Source: Taeniopygia guttata
Taxonomy: Eukaryota; Chordata; Aves; Passeriformes; Estrildidae
Direction of reading: 5' to 3'
Assembly (NCBI RefSeq): GCF_048771995.1
Contig: NC_133037.1
Coordinates: 2,795,001 to 2,859,000, forward strand
Length of the DNA: 64,000 nucleotides
Shown: positions 1 to 11,479 of the stretch, in pieces
Numbering within the stretch: position 1 is the first letter of the stretch
Layout: every line of letters begins with the position of its first letter
Notes under the pieces: generated by a model
What the model was told of the DNA's origin: nothing
Seen by the model: the letters and a program-made list of their open reading frames with translations, nothing else
Databases searched by the model: none
Program-made: the position numbers and the translations under genes

Positions 1-2544
1 TGCACATCATTTGGAGTGGGATCAGTTAACAGCAGAGGAGGATTTAGCACCTGATTGTGTTCTAATAACCTATCACATTGACCAGTCCTTTTATTAATCT
101 GAGCATTTAAATGAGTTCTTATTAGAAAAAAGTAACTAGAGCTGCAAAAAAGGAACAAGGTAAGGCAAGGACAAATACATAATTATCTTGAATATGAAAA
201 AAAAATGGTGCAGCAGAAGTTCATGTTCCTTTGTGTGGAACACAGCCCAGTTAATGTACAATTTAGATGCAATAGTTTTCTCTGGCTGGGAAATCGGTTT
301 GATTTTTTTTTTCCCCCTCAGCTTATGCTTTTAACATTTTCCCAAAGAACAGAATGATGATGGTACTGAACTGCTGGAGCAGGCTGGACAAATTCATTAA
401 TGTCATTAGCCAAATAATGATCCCAAACGTGTGTGGCAGCACAGGCAGCAGCACCACACTTCCAGGGAGGCTTCCAGCATTCCACCTCCTCCTTAATGGG
501 AACACACAGCTTTGTCATCCCTGCTGCAAGAAATACAAGGTCTTAAAAAAGCTATATTTGCCACCTTGCTGCACGTGCTCTGCTCGTAATTTCAGGTATC
601 CAGGCTTGATTTGGCAATCAAGCAGCTCCCAGTGGCCTCCAGGAGAAGCTGGGAAAAGGGACAATCTCCTGGGGTTAATTACCAGCCTTTGTTGAGGAAA
701 TCTGCCACGGAGATGAGCAAGTGAGATGTTTCTTCTCTTACTAATGAGACACCCTGAGCCAGACCCACAGCTCCTCGGAGAACTGTGGGGTGGGAGGAAG
801 GCTCAGTGTCACTCCTGCCTCCCCTGGGCTCCTTCCCAGCCCAAAGCATCCCACGGTTCTCTGGATCTCCTGATGCTCAGAGAGCTCTCCAGCACTGCTG
901 CTGCCTTCCCTCTCTCGTGGCCAAAGCCTCTCCTCGCCAGGTGGGGGTTTCTGTGGAAATGGGTGTGGGATTTGGTGTGGAATTTGGACGGGAAATGCTC
1001 TCTGGGTCTAAAATGGAATGTGGATTGCCCACTAACATCCTGCAGTCTGGGACACCTTTGGAAAGATGGAGAAGGAGCTGCTGAACTGGATCATGAGAAT
1101 GCAAAGGGAAATGGTGAAGGGTGCCAGAATAGCTGGGGGAGCAGCAGGAGCAGGAAACAATTTTAGACAACACTGCTGCCCTTGGGGCATGAGTTATTCA
1201 TCAGATTGGAGCCATCCAAAATCCTGAGTGATTTTATACCCAATTTTTCTTCACCTAAACTGGCTGAGTGTTTGCAGCAACCCTCCCTTCCTTTTTGGTT
1301 TAGCTTTGTGAGTGGTTAAATCCTGCTGGAGCCAGGTCCTGCTCCACTGAAATCAAAACAAAACAGGAAAAATGGATTTTCTGCAGGATTTCATTGCTCC
1401 CTGTGTGCCTCTCCCTGTCCCAGCCCTGATGTTGTCCACCTAATTCGTCCTGAGACTTTTCTACCAACTTTTTTGGCTTTTTGCTGTGTTTCAGGTCTCT
1501 TTCTCAGTTTTCCAGTGCCCAGCACAGCCAGGTATATGTTCAGACAGCACTATGGTAAAACACATGATTTATTTATTATAAAATATAATTTCTAGAATTT
1601 ATTATAGGAATTATTATATAATTAAGTTAATGGTGGAGAATTCCAATGAAGGATGTGTTGGGAGAGTCCAGCAAAGCAAACAAATCATAAAACTGCTCAC
1701 AACCCTTCAGGCCAGCCCACAAAATGAGACTTGCAAGGCAATGGAGAACACCAAAACATTGAATATATAAATAATAATGACTAAAGCTTTGCTTTTTAGA
1801 GCTTTCATCACAAGTTCTGCTGATGCATTGCTAAAGTTTATAAAGCTCAATGTGAAATTTTAATAAGGGGTAAAAACCACCCTCTTCATCCACTAAAAGT
1901 ACCTGATCCTGACCTATTTTATAATAGGGCTATTCAAAATAACTCCACTGACATCACAGCCCACTGGGGCAAGAAAAAATAGGACCAGTCCCTTGGTATT
2001 CATAAAATAACCTGCCTGGGGTACACAAAAGAAACATGAGGGGAAACCTGAATAAATATCCTCATAATTAATAAAAATGCTGGAGCGAGGATTTTTTTTT
2101 GCTTTTTCTAATTTGGAAGCTTCTTTGATAACGCACAAAAAGTTGATAACTGAAAGATCTGGAGCAGCTAAAATGCAGCCATGGGCTGAAGATGCAGTGA
2201 TAATCTACATGTTTGATTGCAGCATTTATGGCCTAAATGCAGAAATAACAGTGACAATACAAAGCCCTGATTTCTCTTGTGGAAATTTGTCTTCCTGTAG
2301 GCTGGAGGAATTATGGGGATGCTAAAAACATTCCAAAAGTGAGCATGGCTGTCAGCAGCAGGAAGCAGGATTTGATGAATTATTTAAGGAGAGAGGGAAA
2401 GAATCCAGGAATGAAGGATGGGGTGTGGAGCACAGCTTAGAGGGGATCTCGGGTTTGCCTTTGGCTTTGGGGTGTCCCCATCCCAGCGGGGCTGGGGCCA
2501 GCAGCCTGCTGCAACTGGGCTCTGGAACGAGGCTGAGGGAGACT
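1..2544. other. Unique sequence, no gene seen
   Basis: No coding gene, RNA gene or recognisable transposon was seen in this stretch. Short open frames occur on both strands, but none has a recognisable domain, and no convincing set of splice signals flanks them. The segment around 1550-1640 is strongly AT-rich. The last 200 bases before the minisatellite are G-rich and may be an older, degraded edge of that array. Confidence 0.6.
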
Positions 2545-3540
2545 GGGATGGGATCCGTGGGATGGGATCCATGGGCTGGGATCCATGGGATGGGATCAGT
2601 GGGATGGGATAGGATCCATGGGATGGGCTGGGATGGGGTGGGATGCATGGGCTGGGATCCATGGGGTGGGGTGGGGTGGACTGGGATCCATGGGATGGGA
2701 TGGGATCAATGGGCTGGGATGGAGTGGGATCCATGGGATGAAATGGGATCCATGGGGATGGGATCTGTGGGATGGGCTGGATCCTTGGGGTGGGATGTGA
2801 TCCATGGGATGGGATCCATGGGAGGGGAGAGTATCCATGGGGTAGGGTGGGGTCCATGAGATGGGATCAAGGGGATGGAATAGGATCGATGGGCTGGGAT
2901 GGGGTGGGATGGGATGCATGGGATGGGATGAGATTCATGGGATGGGATCTGTGGGATGGGCTGGGATCCATGGGCTGGGCTGGGATCAATGGCATGGGAT
3001 CCATGGGATGGGCTGGGATGCATGGGATGAGATCTGTGGGATAGGCTGGGATCCATGGAATGGGATGGGATCAATGTGATGGAATAGTATCCATGATATA
3101 GGCTGGGATTCATGGGGTTGGATGGGATGGGATCCATGGGCTGGGATCCATGGGATGGGATGGGGGATGAGATGGGATGGGACGGGATGAGAGAGATGGG
3201 ATGGGATGGAATTAGATCCATGGGATAGGATGGGATGTGATGGGGTGGGATTGGATCCATGGGATGAGATGGGACAGGATGGGATGGGATTGGATTGGAT
3301 CCATGGGACGGGATGGGATGGGATGGGATGGGATGATGGGATGGGATGGGATGGGATGGGATGGGATGATGGGATGGGATGGGATGGGATGGGATGGGAT
3401 GGGATGGGATGGGATGGGATGGGATGGGATGGGATGGGATGGGATGGGATGGGATGGGATGGGATGGGATGGGATGGGATGGGATGGGATGGGATGGGAT
3501 GGGATGGGATGGGATGGGATGGGATGGGATGGGATGGGAT
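2545..3540 (+). repeat. GGGAT-based minisatellite, about 1 kb
   Basis: The array has two zones. From 2545 to about 3300 it is a degenerate mixture of GGGAT, GGGCT and GGATCCATG blocks of about 10-20 bases. After about 3300 it becomes almost pure GGGAT, and 3371-3540 is 34 uninterrupted GGGAT units. Several overlapping open frames run through it on both strands, encoding only GWDGM-type or HPIPS-type repeats; they result from a five-base repeat having no stop codon and are not genes. The plus strand has runs of three G separated by two bases over the whole pure zone, which fits the canonical G-quadruplex pattern. The change from degenerate to pure suggests recent expansion at the right-hand end. 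Confidence 0.97.
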
Positions 3541-4360
3541 GTTTACAAGGTGATGGGAGCAGAAAGAGATCTAATCCTGCTGATGAGAAATCCTAAATTA
3601 AAACTGAGATTAAAGGCACAACTGACACAGATACACAGAGGAAGGTTTAGCTAAAACACACAAAAAGGGGGAGCAAGGGCTTTGCAGGTCTGGGACAACC
3701 TGTCCTGGCTGGGGTTCTTTCTCTTCCACCTGTACACAGGCAGGCCTTGAAGGCCTAAAATGAAGGGAATAATTTGCTTCAAAATCAGTTTTCTATGGAG
3801 AATTGAGTCTGGGATGGTTGTTTTATTGCCTCTCAGGAGGCAAGTCCTTTTAGAAAGTGTTTTTCCATTGTCTTTCCCCCTCAAAGGTAGCACCGTTACT
3901 GTGGGAAGTGACTGACATCCCTTTTCCATCAAGCCTTTCTTCCTCCTTGAGCTGCTGAAGTGCTTTTGTCAACAAATATGAATAGATCAGCCACTGCTTT
4001 CTCTTAAAAAGCAAAACAAAAGTTCACTTCAGGCTCATAAGAAAGGAGAGGGAAAAAAAATCCACACTTTTTGAAAAAGAAAATCTCACTTTTGTATTCC
4101 TATTTTAATTACCTCAACTGTTCTTTCATGTACTAATCTTAAGACTTTTTTTTATTTGTGAGCTCCACTTCATTTGTTAAGGTTTTTAAATCTTCAGTTG
4201 TTTGTTTCATGTTGGTTTTTTTCATGTTGTTTTCTTTTGGATTATTTTTCTAAAAAGACATTCTCATAAGTTCCCTGCTCTGGCTACAGCACTTACAGAG
4301 AAGAAAAGCATGATCTCACTTTTCATGCTTATAACAAACAATTCTATCAGCTGATCCAAA
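3541..4360. other. Unique AT-rich sequence, no gene seen
   Basis: No gene was seen. The right half (about 4080-4360) is T-rich and leads into an AATAAA hexamer and a poly(A) run described in the next entry. Confidence 0.5.
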
Positions 4361-4392
4361 AATAAACCATAAAAAAAAAAAAAAAAAAAAAA
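4361..4392 (+). repeat. AATAAA followed by a 22-A run
   Basis: An AATAAA hexamer at 4361-4366 is followed four bases later by 22 uninterrupted A residues (4371-4392). This is the layout of a reverse-transcribed mRNA 3' end, but I could not identify a parent gene upstream or a matching target-site duplication. It may equally be a chance A-run. Confidence 0.5.
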
Positions 4393-5406
4393 GACCCTAC
4401 CTTTTGTGCCATGTTTCAGCAAGTTCTGATGTCCAGACAGGATCTAATAAGGGTGTAAATTGAGGGTTGAAGTTGTAGGAGGTGGAAAAAATGAATTACC
4501 TGTCTACAAGGATTTACCTCTGCTCTCTCCTCTGACAGGAATGTGCTTAAAATTCCCCTCTTGCAGCTGTGCCTGTGAGGATCCCACTCCCTGACCTCTC
4601 TGTTATTTTTTATTCACCTTTTTCCTCTCGATGCCCTCAGCCTTTCCACCCCCTCCTCTCTGGTGCATCTCAGGGGCTGTGGGGTCTCTGCTCTCCTCTT
4701 CCCCACCATTCCTGTCCCTCTGCATGCAGATGTGGTGGATGAGCTCCCAAAAAAGCTCTGTGGGCAGATCTGGAGTAAAGCTGCAAAGTGTCCCTGTCAG
4801 CTCTGATGCCTCAGGATTACATCTTTTCTATTTTCCATCCATTTGTAACCCTGCAGTTCTTCAGTGTGTAACTCCAAACTCCACACACAGTGTGAGCTGC
4901 TGCTTCCCCACTTGGGGCAGACACAACAATTCCTCTCCAGGCCTGGCAATCAAGGACACCTCAGTGCCTCAGGCCAGAGAGATGGGAACAAAAGTGAGTT
5001 GGGGGAGCAAACCTGGGGTCAGTGACTTCATCACCTGCAGCTGGAATTGGCAGATTCACCCCCAATATGCAAATGGACCAAACTTACCAAAATGTGAAAC
5101 TCATGACCCATCATCCATTTTTGGGTATAGCCCCTGGGGGGGGGTTGCCTGTCCTAAATGTACCTGAAGCCCTTCAATAAATAGAACAGCTTTTTAATTC
5201 CCTTAATTGTGTCTGTCCTCTGTTTTTAGGTAAACCCAAAAATGCATCAGCTCCTGCCTGAGCTTGTGGTGGGTTTTTAATTGGGAATAATTCCCTCAGT
5301 CTCCACAAGGAGGTAGGGAAGAACTGTTCATAGGGAAACTCTGGTTGCTCTTTGGTTCCCAATCCCAAAGGTTTTTTTGGTGTTTCACAGATGAGTGTGA
5401 GTGAAG
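4393..5406. other. Unique sequence, no gene seen
   Basis: The longest open frame here (4631-5167, plus, 178 codons) has no recognisable domain and low-complexity Ser/Pro-rich content. I do not regard it as coding. A run of nine G residues lies at about 5137-5145. Confidence 0.5.
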
Positions 5407-5968
5407 TGTTTTTGGATAACCACACCTCTGTTCGTTATCGCCAGCCGGGGCTATGTACAAGTCATGAACGGGACGGGGCTGCTGTGGAATGGGTCTCAGT
5501 CGTTTATTTTCCAGCATCAGTCTCATTACGTGGTTATGACAATGGGAAGATGCCAGCAGCTCACATCCCAGGCAACAGACCAAGAACTTAATGTTACAAC
5601 TCACTTTATAAGCTTTTTGACCAGTCACACAAAGCAAAAGCATATTGACAGTAGTTCTATCCAATCTCTATAAGCACATGTACTTTTAGTTAAAACAATG
5701 CTGGCTTATTTTGAATACAATGCTTGCTTGTAAGCCTCAAGATACAATACACAGAGCTCCATTATTAAGCTTAGACCTTCCTAATATCTCACCAGATAGA
5801 CTTTTCTGCAACTTAGGGAGTTATTCTACCCAAGTGTTAATACACAGACCATTGTTCTATTTGTCCTTTCTTTCTACTTCTTGTATAATTTTTCTGCAGA
5901 CAAATCTTTCAGCTACTGCTTAGCTCTGATCACCACCCTGCTGTCCCCGAGGTCTGCCTTTTGCAACA
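5407..5968 (-). mobile_element. Solo LTR (family H), antisense
   Basis: Read on the minus strand, the element starts TGTTGCAAAAGG at 5968. It carries a TATAAAG box (5604-5610) and, about 100 bases further on, an AATAAA poly(A) signal (5503-5508). It ends in CA near 5407 or near 5429. Both end candidates give TGTT...AACA termini. This order of TATA, poly(A) signal and TG...CA ends is diagnostic of a retroviral LTR. No internal gag or pol sequence lies next to it, so it is probably a solo LTR left by recombination. No target-site duplication could be matched, which leaves the left boundary uncertain by about 20 bases. The family name cannot be given without a repeat library. Confidence 0.75.
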
Positions 5969-8548
5969 TGCCCAAAACCCTCTGATTTTAAGGAATCCCA
6001 CATTCCTCACTCACTGCAGACATCCTTCCCTTCCTGGAATGTTGTGGGGTTTTCTCCTCTTGGTGAGGAGGCTGAGGGTGACTCCTTGCACACCTTTGGG
6101 ACTCTGTGGTTCCCAAATTGTGTGTCCTTCCCACCCAGGAGTGCCCTGCTTTGCAAAGCCAGCTCACTGCACATTCCTTATTTGCTCCAGATCCCTTTGG
6201 CTTTGGGCCTGTCATCAACAGCTGTGGGTCCAATGGAGGGAAAGGAGAGGGATTCTTTTATGTTAAATACTTGCACAGATTTTGCTTAATACATATGGGT
6301 ATTTACAGCATTATTTTATGGATTTTTTCATGGATTTATTTCTGGATATTTTTAGCATTAAAGAAAAAAAAAGAAAATTGCACACATTGAAGATTATTCT
6401 ATTTTGCACCTCCTTTGAATCATGCTGTTCTGCCTTGTCTCAGCTAAAGTGAAACACAAATTATCTGTGTGCAACTAGGAGAACCTACAGAACAAGGTTT
6501 CCCAAAAAAACCTGTTTCATTCAAATAAAGGCAAATATCAAAGTGTTTGCTGGGAAATAGAAGTTACATGAAGGACGTTGAGTTTCTCTGGTGTGAAGGG
6601 AGTGCAAACCAAATCAGAGACACTTTCCTCCATTGTTTTTCTGTGGTTTAATGTCTGTACTGGGGATAGAGCCCCCAGAAAACTCCAGCAGAAGATAAGA
6701 GGCATTTTCCTCTGAATGACCTGGAATGGGGTGGGTTTAATGTGTGCCAAATCCTGATGTCCTTACTCAGTCAAACTGCCCAAACCTGCATTAATAATGC
6801 CAGGAGGATGTGATAAAAGCATTAAAATAAAATCCTTCCAGTAAGAAAGTGTAAACTACCTCCAGTGTAGCCCAGAAAGGTGTTTTGGCTCCAGAGCTGA
6901 TGGGTTTTGCCCCAGGGGTGCTCTGACCCAAAGGGTTCTACTGGCAGGAGGGACAGCAGGGCATGGGAGTGGTGTTGGATGAAGGGCAGGAGAAAAATGA
7001 ATCCTCCTTCCCTGACCATCTCTGCTCTCATCCCAGGCAAATTAAACAGCAGGAAAATACATGGAATCAAAACTTTCTTTCCAATAAACACTTTCAGAAG
7101 TGTATCTGAGGAGGTGATTTAGGAGCACAATGACACAGAAGTGTTTAATGAATCTAGACCTGTGCTGCTGCATTTGTATGGAGTTTGCAGCAATAAAGTA
7201 GGTTAAAAGACAAATTAATTGTGTGCTTCCTCTCCAAGAGAAAGAGACCAATGGTAGTTTCTATGGCAACTACTTGCAATTCATCCTATTAACTTTCTTA
7301 TTGCAGGAACGATCAATAATGATACAGATCGCTTTAGGATAAAATATACATGAAGACTTTAAAAAAAATATATTGTTTGCTCTACTTTCAAATCAAATCT
7401 GATATGCTCTTGAAAAAGCAAAGACAATGTTAGAGAGAAGCACAACGTGGATTTGCCAGAAGGGGAAAAACCAGGTGAGTCAATTTGTACCAAAATCCAT
7501 CTTAGCAACTCGAGTAAACTGCTCAGATTAATTATTTTCTGAAATGTTTTGACATTTGTGCTCGCTCTGATTGTGAAGGTTATACCTCATTTAAAGGTGT
7601 AAGTCTGTGTGCTGATATCTCTGCTCAAGCCACTCAAGTGCATTCACAGCCCCTCAAAGGGCTGGTAACTACTCCAAAAGGCTTTTGGAAGTGCACAGCT
7701 CTCGGGGAGCAGCGTGACTGATGCTTCACCCTCTCAAAGAGCTACCACAGAGCTCTATTGCATTTCATTTTTCAGATCCCTCCTGCCTCCTGTGGCCCCT
7801 GCAGCAATGATAGGCAGGCTCAGCCTCCCTGCTGATGGGTTTGGTCTGCAGGACGCTGTCAAATTCTCAATTTTTTCCCCAATCTGATTTTTGTAGTTTC
7901 CAGGAGCTACCAATACCCCGAGGTTTGCATCCCCTCCGTGGCATATCCTGACACTCCAGTGGCTTTAGGGGTACTGAGCCACCAGCAGAAAGCTCCTGAA
8001 TCTGATTTATCAACAAATAAAAATATCATTAATCATCTTCAAACTTTGCCTTCATTTAGAGAAAGTGCTGGTGAGAAGGGAACGGAACTTCTGTGCTTAC
8101 AAAAAAATGCAAAAACCAAAACCCCAGCCAAACCCTGAGTACTTTTGACTGTTCTTGCATAAAAGAGCAATAAAATAACCAATATGAGAATCAATCTGTA
8201 AGCTTGGGGGTTTTATAAAAAAAAGGATGAACAGCAATTCCCAGAGGATGCATTTAAAAGCTCTACAAACTCTCTACTTTGAGACTTGGATTTTCTTGCC
8301 TTTTTAGACTTTTCCCCTACTTTTAGCTTCTGAGAATCTTAAAGGAAAAACTGTCACAGTGTCTTTGTGAAGCACTCAGTGGAACAGGAATGCTCTTCCA
8401 ACTCCAGCAAGGCTGTGCACACTCGGAGTCTTCATCCAAGCACTTCAGCTCTGTGATACACCCAGTCAAGGTGCTGTGAATCAAAATAATCTCATCATAA
8501 ACTGGATTTGGGGCATTGCTGGAGCTCACCTCTAGTCAGGGGTGGCTC
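5969..8548. other. Unique sequence, no gene seen
   Basis: About 2.6 kb with no recognisable gene or transposon. 7260-7560 is AT-rich and of ordinary complexity; it could contain conserved noncoding DNA, but that cannot be judged from one sequence. Confidence 0.5.
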
Positions 8549-9363
8549 TGAGTGGTGGAAAAGTCTCTCCTCCAAGCCGAGCTTCCAAAGAAAGGCTCAG
8601 CAGTCTCTGCTGTCCGGTCCCAAGGCAGTTTATTGCAAGTTATCTCAAAGATTTTCTCCTGGAGCTGCTGTGGTTTGCTCACAGCTCAGGCAGAGGCACA
8701 CACACACCCTGACATCCTCTCTGACTCCCGACTGCTTCTTCTCTCCCCCTCTGCCCAGGGCTGCTGCTGTCTTTTATATGGTACATTACGTGTTACATGG
8801 GTACAGTTTGTCCCCAATGCCTATTACCTATATTAAATGGTGCTTTTCTATCTTTTATATGGTACATTACATGTTACATGGGTACAGTTTGTCCCCAATG
8901 CCTATTACCTATATTAAATGGTGCTTTTCTATCTTTTATATGGTACATTACGTGTTACATGGTTACAGTTTTTCCCCAATGTCCATTACCTATATTAAAT
9001 GGTGCCTTTCTACTCTAAACCAATCTGGGAGTGCCAACATCACCAAGAACATGGAGGTAAGGAAGGAGAAAGAGGGAGGACAGGGCAGGCCCAAATCCCT
9101 CCATCTTAAACCCTCTGACCCCCGTGTACAAAACCAAAACTCCCCTGTACAGCACTCAGAAATTCTTCCCTTTACTTTGTGACTACTTCTACTATAATAT
9201 CTAAACTTTTGTGACTTCTTGTTCTTCCTGCAAGGTTGGTAAATCATTCCATGGCTCAAACCCAAAATCACAGCTGTTTCCAGCTGCCTGCCAGGGTCTT
9301 AAATGCTTCTGAGCTGGGCCTGGAACCTCCAAAAATGTCTGAGGGACATTTGGAGTTCCGACA
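8549..9363 (-). mobile_element. LTR (family A, copy 1) with 3x81-bp repeats
   Basis: This element is the close relative of the copy at 32469-33280, and the two align over their full length with only scattered substitutions. On the minus strand it begins TGTCGGAACTCC at 9363. It has a U3 region of about 350 bases, then three tandem 81-bp units (9013 down to 8771), each containing TATAAAAG. A transcribed leader with AATAAA (8629-8634) follows. The U5 end is uncertain. CA at 8549 gives canonical termini, but no target-site duplication flanks that choice, although GGGTG occurs both at 9364-9368 and at 8540-8544. A 224-codon open frame crosses the repeats on the plus strand; it is an artefact of the 81-bp period being divisible by three. 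Confidence 0.88.
8771..9013 (-). promoter_or_regulatory. Three tandem LTR core promoters, 81-bp unit
   Basis: Three consecutive 81-bp units start at 8771, 8852 and 8933. On the minus strand each contains a TATAAAAG hexamer-plus context, at 8771-8778, 8852-8859 and 8933-8940. The unit nearest to 8771 would direct transcription into the LTR leader, with the AATAAA about 140 bases downstream. The other two are potential upstream start sites. Promoter activity is inferred from the TATA boxes and their position in the LTR. Confidence 0.6.
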
Positions 9364-10754
9364 GGGTGTGAAACCAATCAGTGAGGCTGCCCAGGGCTGG
9401 TTCTGTTGTTAGAGGATCCTGTGCAGTGTCCCTGTGATGGCTCTGTGTGGATCAGGTACAGGAAACACTTGGAGCTGCAGAACGGAGCCAGCAGAGGCTG
9501 GAGAAGAAATCAGGAGCTGGCACCAAAAGCCAGGGCAGCAGGATGGCATCAGCTGAGGTTCCTGCTGCTGGGTCAGGGCTGTGGCTGAGTGACACGAAAG
9601 GAGAGAGAGGAGCCCGAGCAGTGACTTGGAAAACAACTGAGCACGCTTTGATGTTTGCTGCCAGTGGCATTTGTCCCGTGGAGAGGAGCTTGCTCCTGAG
9701 CTCCATCCACCCCAGAGGCAGCCCAGGAGTCAGTAAACTTGCTCGAATTGAGATCACAAACATAAAAAGCCTCTCTGAAAATCCACGTGTAGACATTTCC
9801 TCCGGCAGGAGCTGCTGCCTGCACTTGCCATGTGTGAATTAGAGCAGCTCCAGGTGTGTGCACCTGGGTGAGAGAGGTGGGAGCCAGAGCTGGAGCCCAT
9901 TTGTGAGGGTTTCTCATGATAAAACGCCCAGATGTGCTGAAGGATGGAGGGGTGAAGCCAGGCTTAAACCCCAAAACTATGACAGCAAGGGGAAAATAAA
10001 ATGCCCTCTTGCCTCCTGTTTGAGATTTGCATTTTTGAATTCATTCCCTCTTGAATTATTGTGCTCTCACTCTATAAATTTGATGACCTCTGACCAGAAG
10101 AAATTAAGTTCAATGATTTTCTGGCTTGTTTGAATATGAGCCTCCCAGGGAGCTGAATGTCATGTAAGGCTGCAAATTTTGGCATGCTAACTTACACCTC
10201 CTCAAAACAGGTGGCTCTTCAAATGATTGTATTTTAAACTATTTCTGAAAAGCATAATGTATCCAGCAAATTACATAGCAGGTAAAAAGTCTTGGAATGA
10301 AGGTCATGCCTTGGCTGTAATTTATTCAATAGGAATATTTATTTTTCTTTTTGATCAATAGTAGTTGTGCCAATCCCTCTATTATCTTTAATTCATGTCA
10401 CCATTTTTTTTGCAGTTAAGAATGTGAAGAATTGATTTTGAAGAATGTCCAAATTGAATATCCATGTAGTTCAAGCTGTGTGATGGCAGTGAAAACACAG
10501 CTCATGCTCAGTAGATGTCGAGTTACACCCACACTTTGTGATATTATCTCATTTTTATGCATCTTCTATTTTCTGTTTTATCTGAAGGTTTGGTGCCCTT
10601 CCTGCTGCTCCCACAGAAAATTCTGCAGCAACACCAGCACCTGGGATGCTCCCAATCTCCTCTGTACTTCCTTGAAGTTCCTTCTGTGTTTAAATAATGT
10701 CAGCTTCAATTGTGCTTGAGATGAAGGTAGAGGAAAACTGAGGGATTGAGTCTC
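9364..10754. other. Unique sequence, no gene seen
   Basis: Overlapping open frames of 60-133 codons lie on both strands between 9400 and 9980. None shows a recognisable domain, and none is bounded by convincing splice sites. The segment is GC-richer than its surroundings up to about 9960 and AT-rich afterwards. Confidence 0.5.
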
Positions 10755-10880
10755 TGCTCTCATGGTTAATGCACTCCCGTTTGGGATGAGGAGAGGTGTC
10801 AAGTTCAATTCTCTGCTTCAAATAAGGAGGATGGATTTGAACTTAAATCTCCTCTGTTCCCATGATTAACCCTGGGCAGC
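10755..10880. repeat. tRNA-like foldback repeat (ancient)
   Basis: The left half (10763-10812) reads like the tRNA-type promoter of a SINE: TGGTTAATGCACTCC resembles box A and AAGTTCAATTCT resembles box B. The right half (about 10831-10872) is an imperfect reverse complement of the left: GGATTTGAACTT, then CTCCTCT, then ATGATTAACCC. The whole therefore forms two tRNA-like halves facing each other. I recall this arrangement as a common old repeat of turtles and archosaurs, but I cannot name the family from sequence alone. Confidence 0.5.
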
Positions 10881-10934
10881 TGAAGGATGGCTTTATTTCT
10901 CCCTTTTCCCTTCTGGTTCTGCTCTGGTCAGGAG

Positions 10935-11347
10935 AACACTCAGATCCTACCGGGACAGGCTGGGATGTTTGGCCTGGAGAAGAGAAGGCTGCAGTGAGAA
11001 TTTCTTGCAGCCTTTCAGGACCTGCAGGGGATAGAGAGGGACTTTTGGAAAGGGATGGAGTGTATGAAGTGGGAGCAGTTGCTTTAAACTGAAGAGGGCA
11101 GGGTTAGAGGGGATACCAGGAAGAAATTCCTCCCCGTGAGGGTGGGCAGCCCTGGCACGGGTGCCCAGAGCAGCTGGGGCTGCCCCTGGATCCCTGGCAG
11201 TGTCCCAGGCCAGGCTGGACATTGGGCTTGGAGCACCTGGGACAGTGGAAGTGTCCCTGCCATGGCAGGGGTGGCATGAGATGGGATTTAAGATCCCTCC
11301 CAACCAGAACTGTTCCGTAATTCTGGGATTCCACGATTTTCTATGAA
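10935..11347 (+). mobile_element. CR1 LINE 3' end
   Basis: This is the avian CR1 3' region in sense orientation. Diagnostic blocks appear in the usual order: the GAAGAGAAGGCT segment, GGGTGCCCAGAGCAGCTGG, GGGACAGTGG, TGCCATGGCAGGGGTGG, GGGATTTAAGATCCCTCCCAACC, and the terminal ATTCTGGGATTC-type short repeat ending near 11347. It is a 5'-truncated copy of roughly 410 bases, as is usual for CR1, whose reverse transcription mostly stops early. It no longer has coding capacity. An older LTR fragment begins within about 150 bases on its right. Confidence 0.95.
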
Positions 11348-11479
11348 TGGTGTAAGGTCCCCTGCAGCCAGGGACCAAAGACAACACCTCCCAAAAAGCA
11401 AGAGTGGAGCTGTGGTTTATTCCCCAGGTTTATCTCCTGCTGCAGGTGCAGATGGTGCCAGTGGCACCAGGCTGGACCT

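Noticed and set aside
2384..3596. Numerous long frames in the minisatellite (Gly/Trp/Asp/Met-rich and His/Pro/Ile/Ser-rich)
   Set aside because: Translation of a stop-free five-base repeat; several frames overlap on both strands, which real genes do not do.
4631..5167. 178-codon frame on the plus strand
   Set aside because: Low-complexity Ser/Pro/Cys content, no domain, no splice or promoter support. It is comparable to chance frames in GC-richer noncoding DNA.
8771..9013. Regularly spaced repeats that could suggest a CRISPR array
   Set aside because: The units are directly adjacent 81-bp tandem repeats without variable spacers, in a vertebrate genome.
8508..9182. 224-codon frame with an internal 27-residue repeat
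   Set aside because: The frame runs through the antisense strand of an LTR. The residue repeat is the 81-bp promoter unit translated, kept in frame because 81 is divisible by three.
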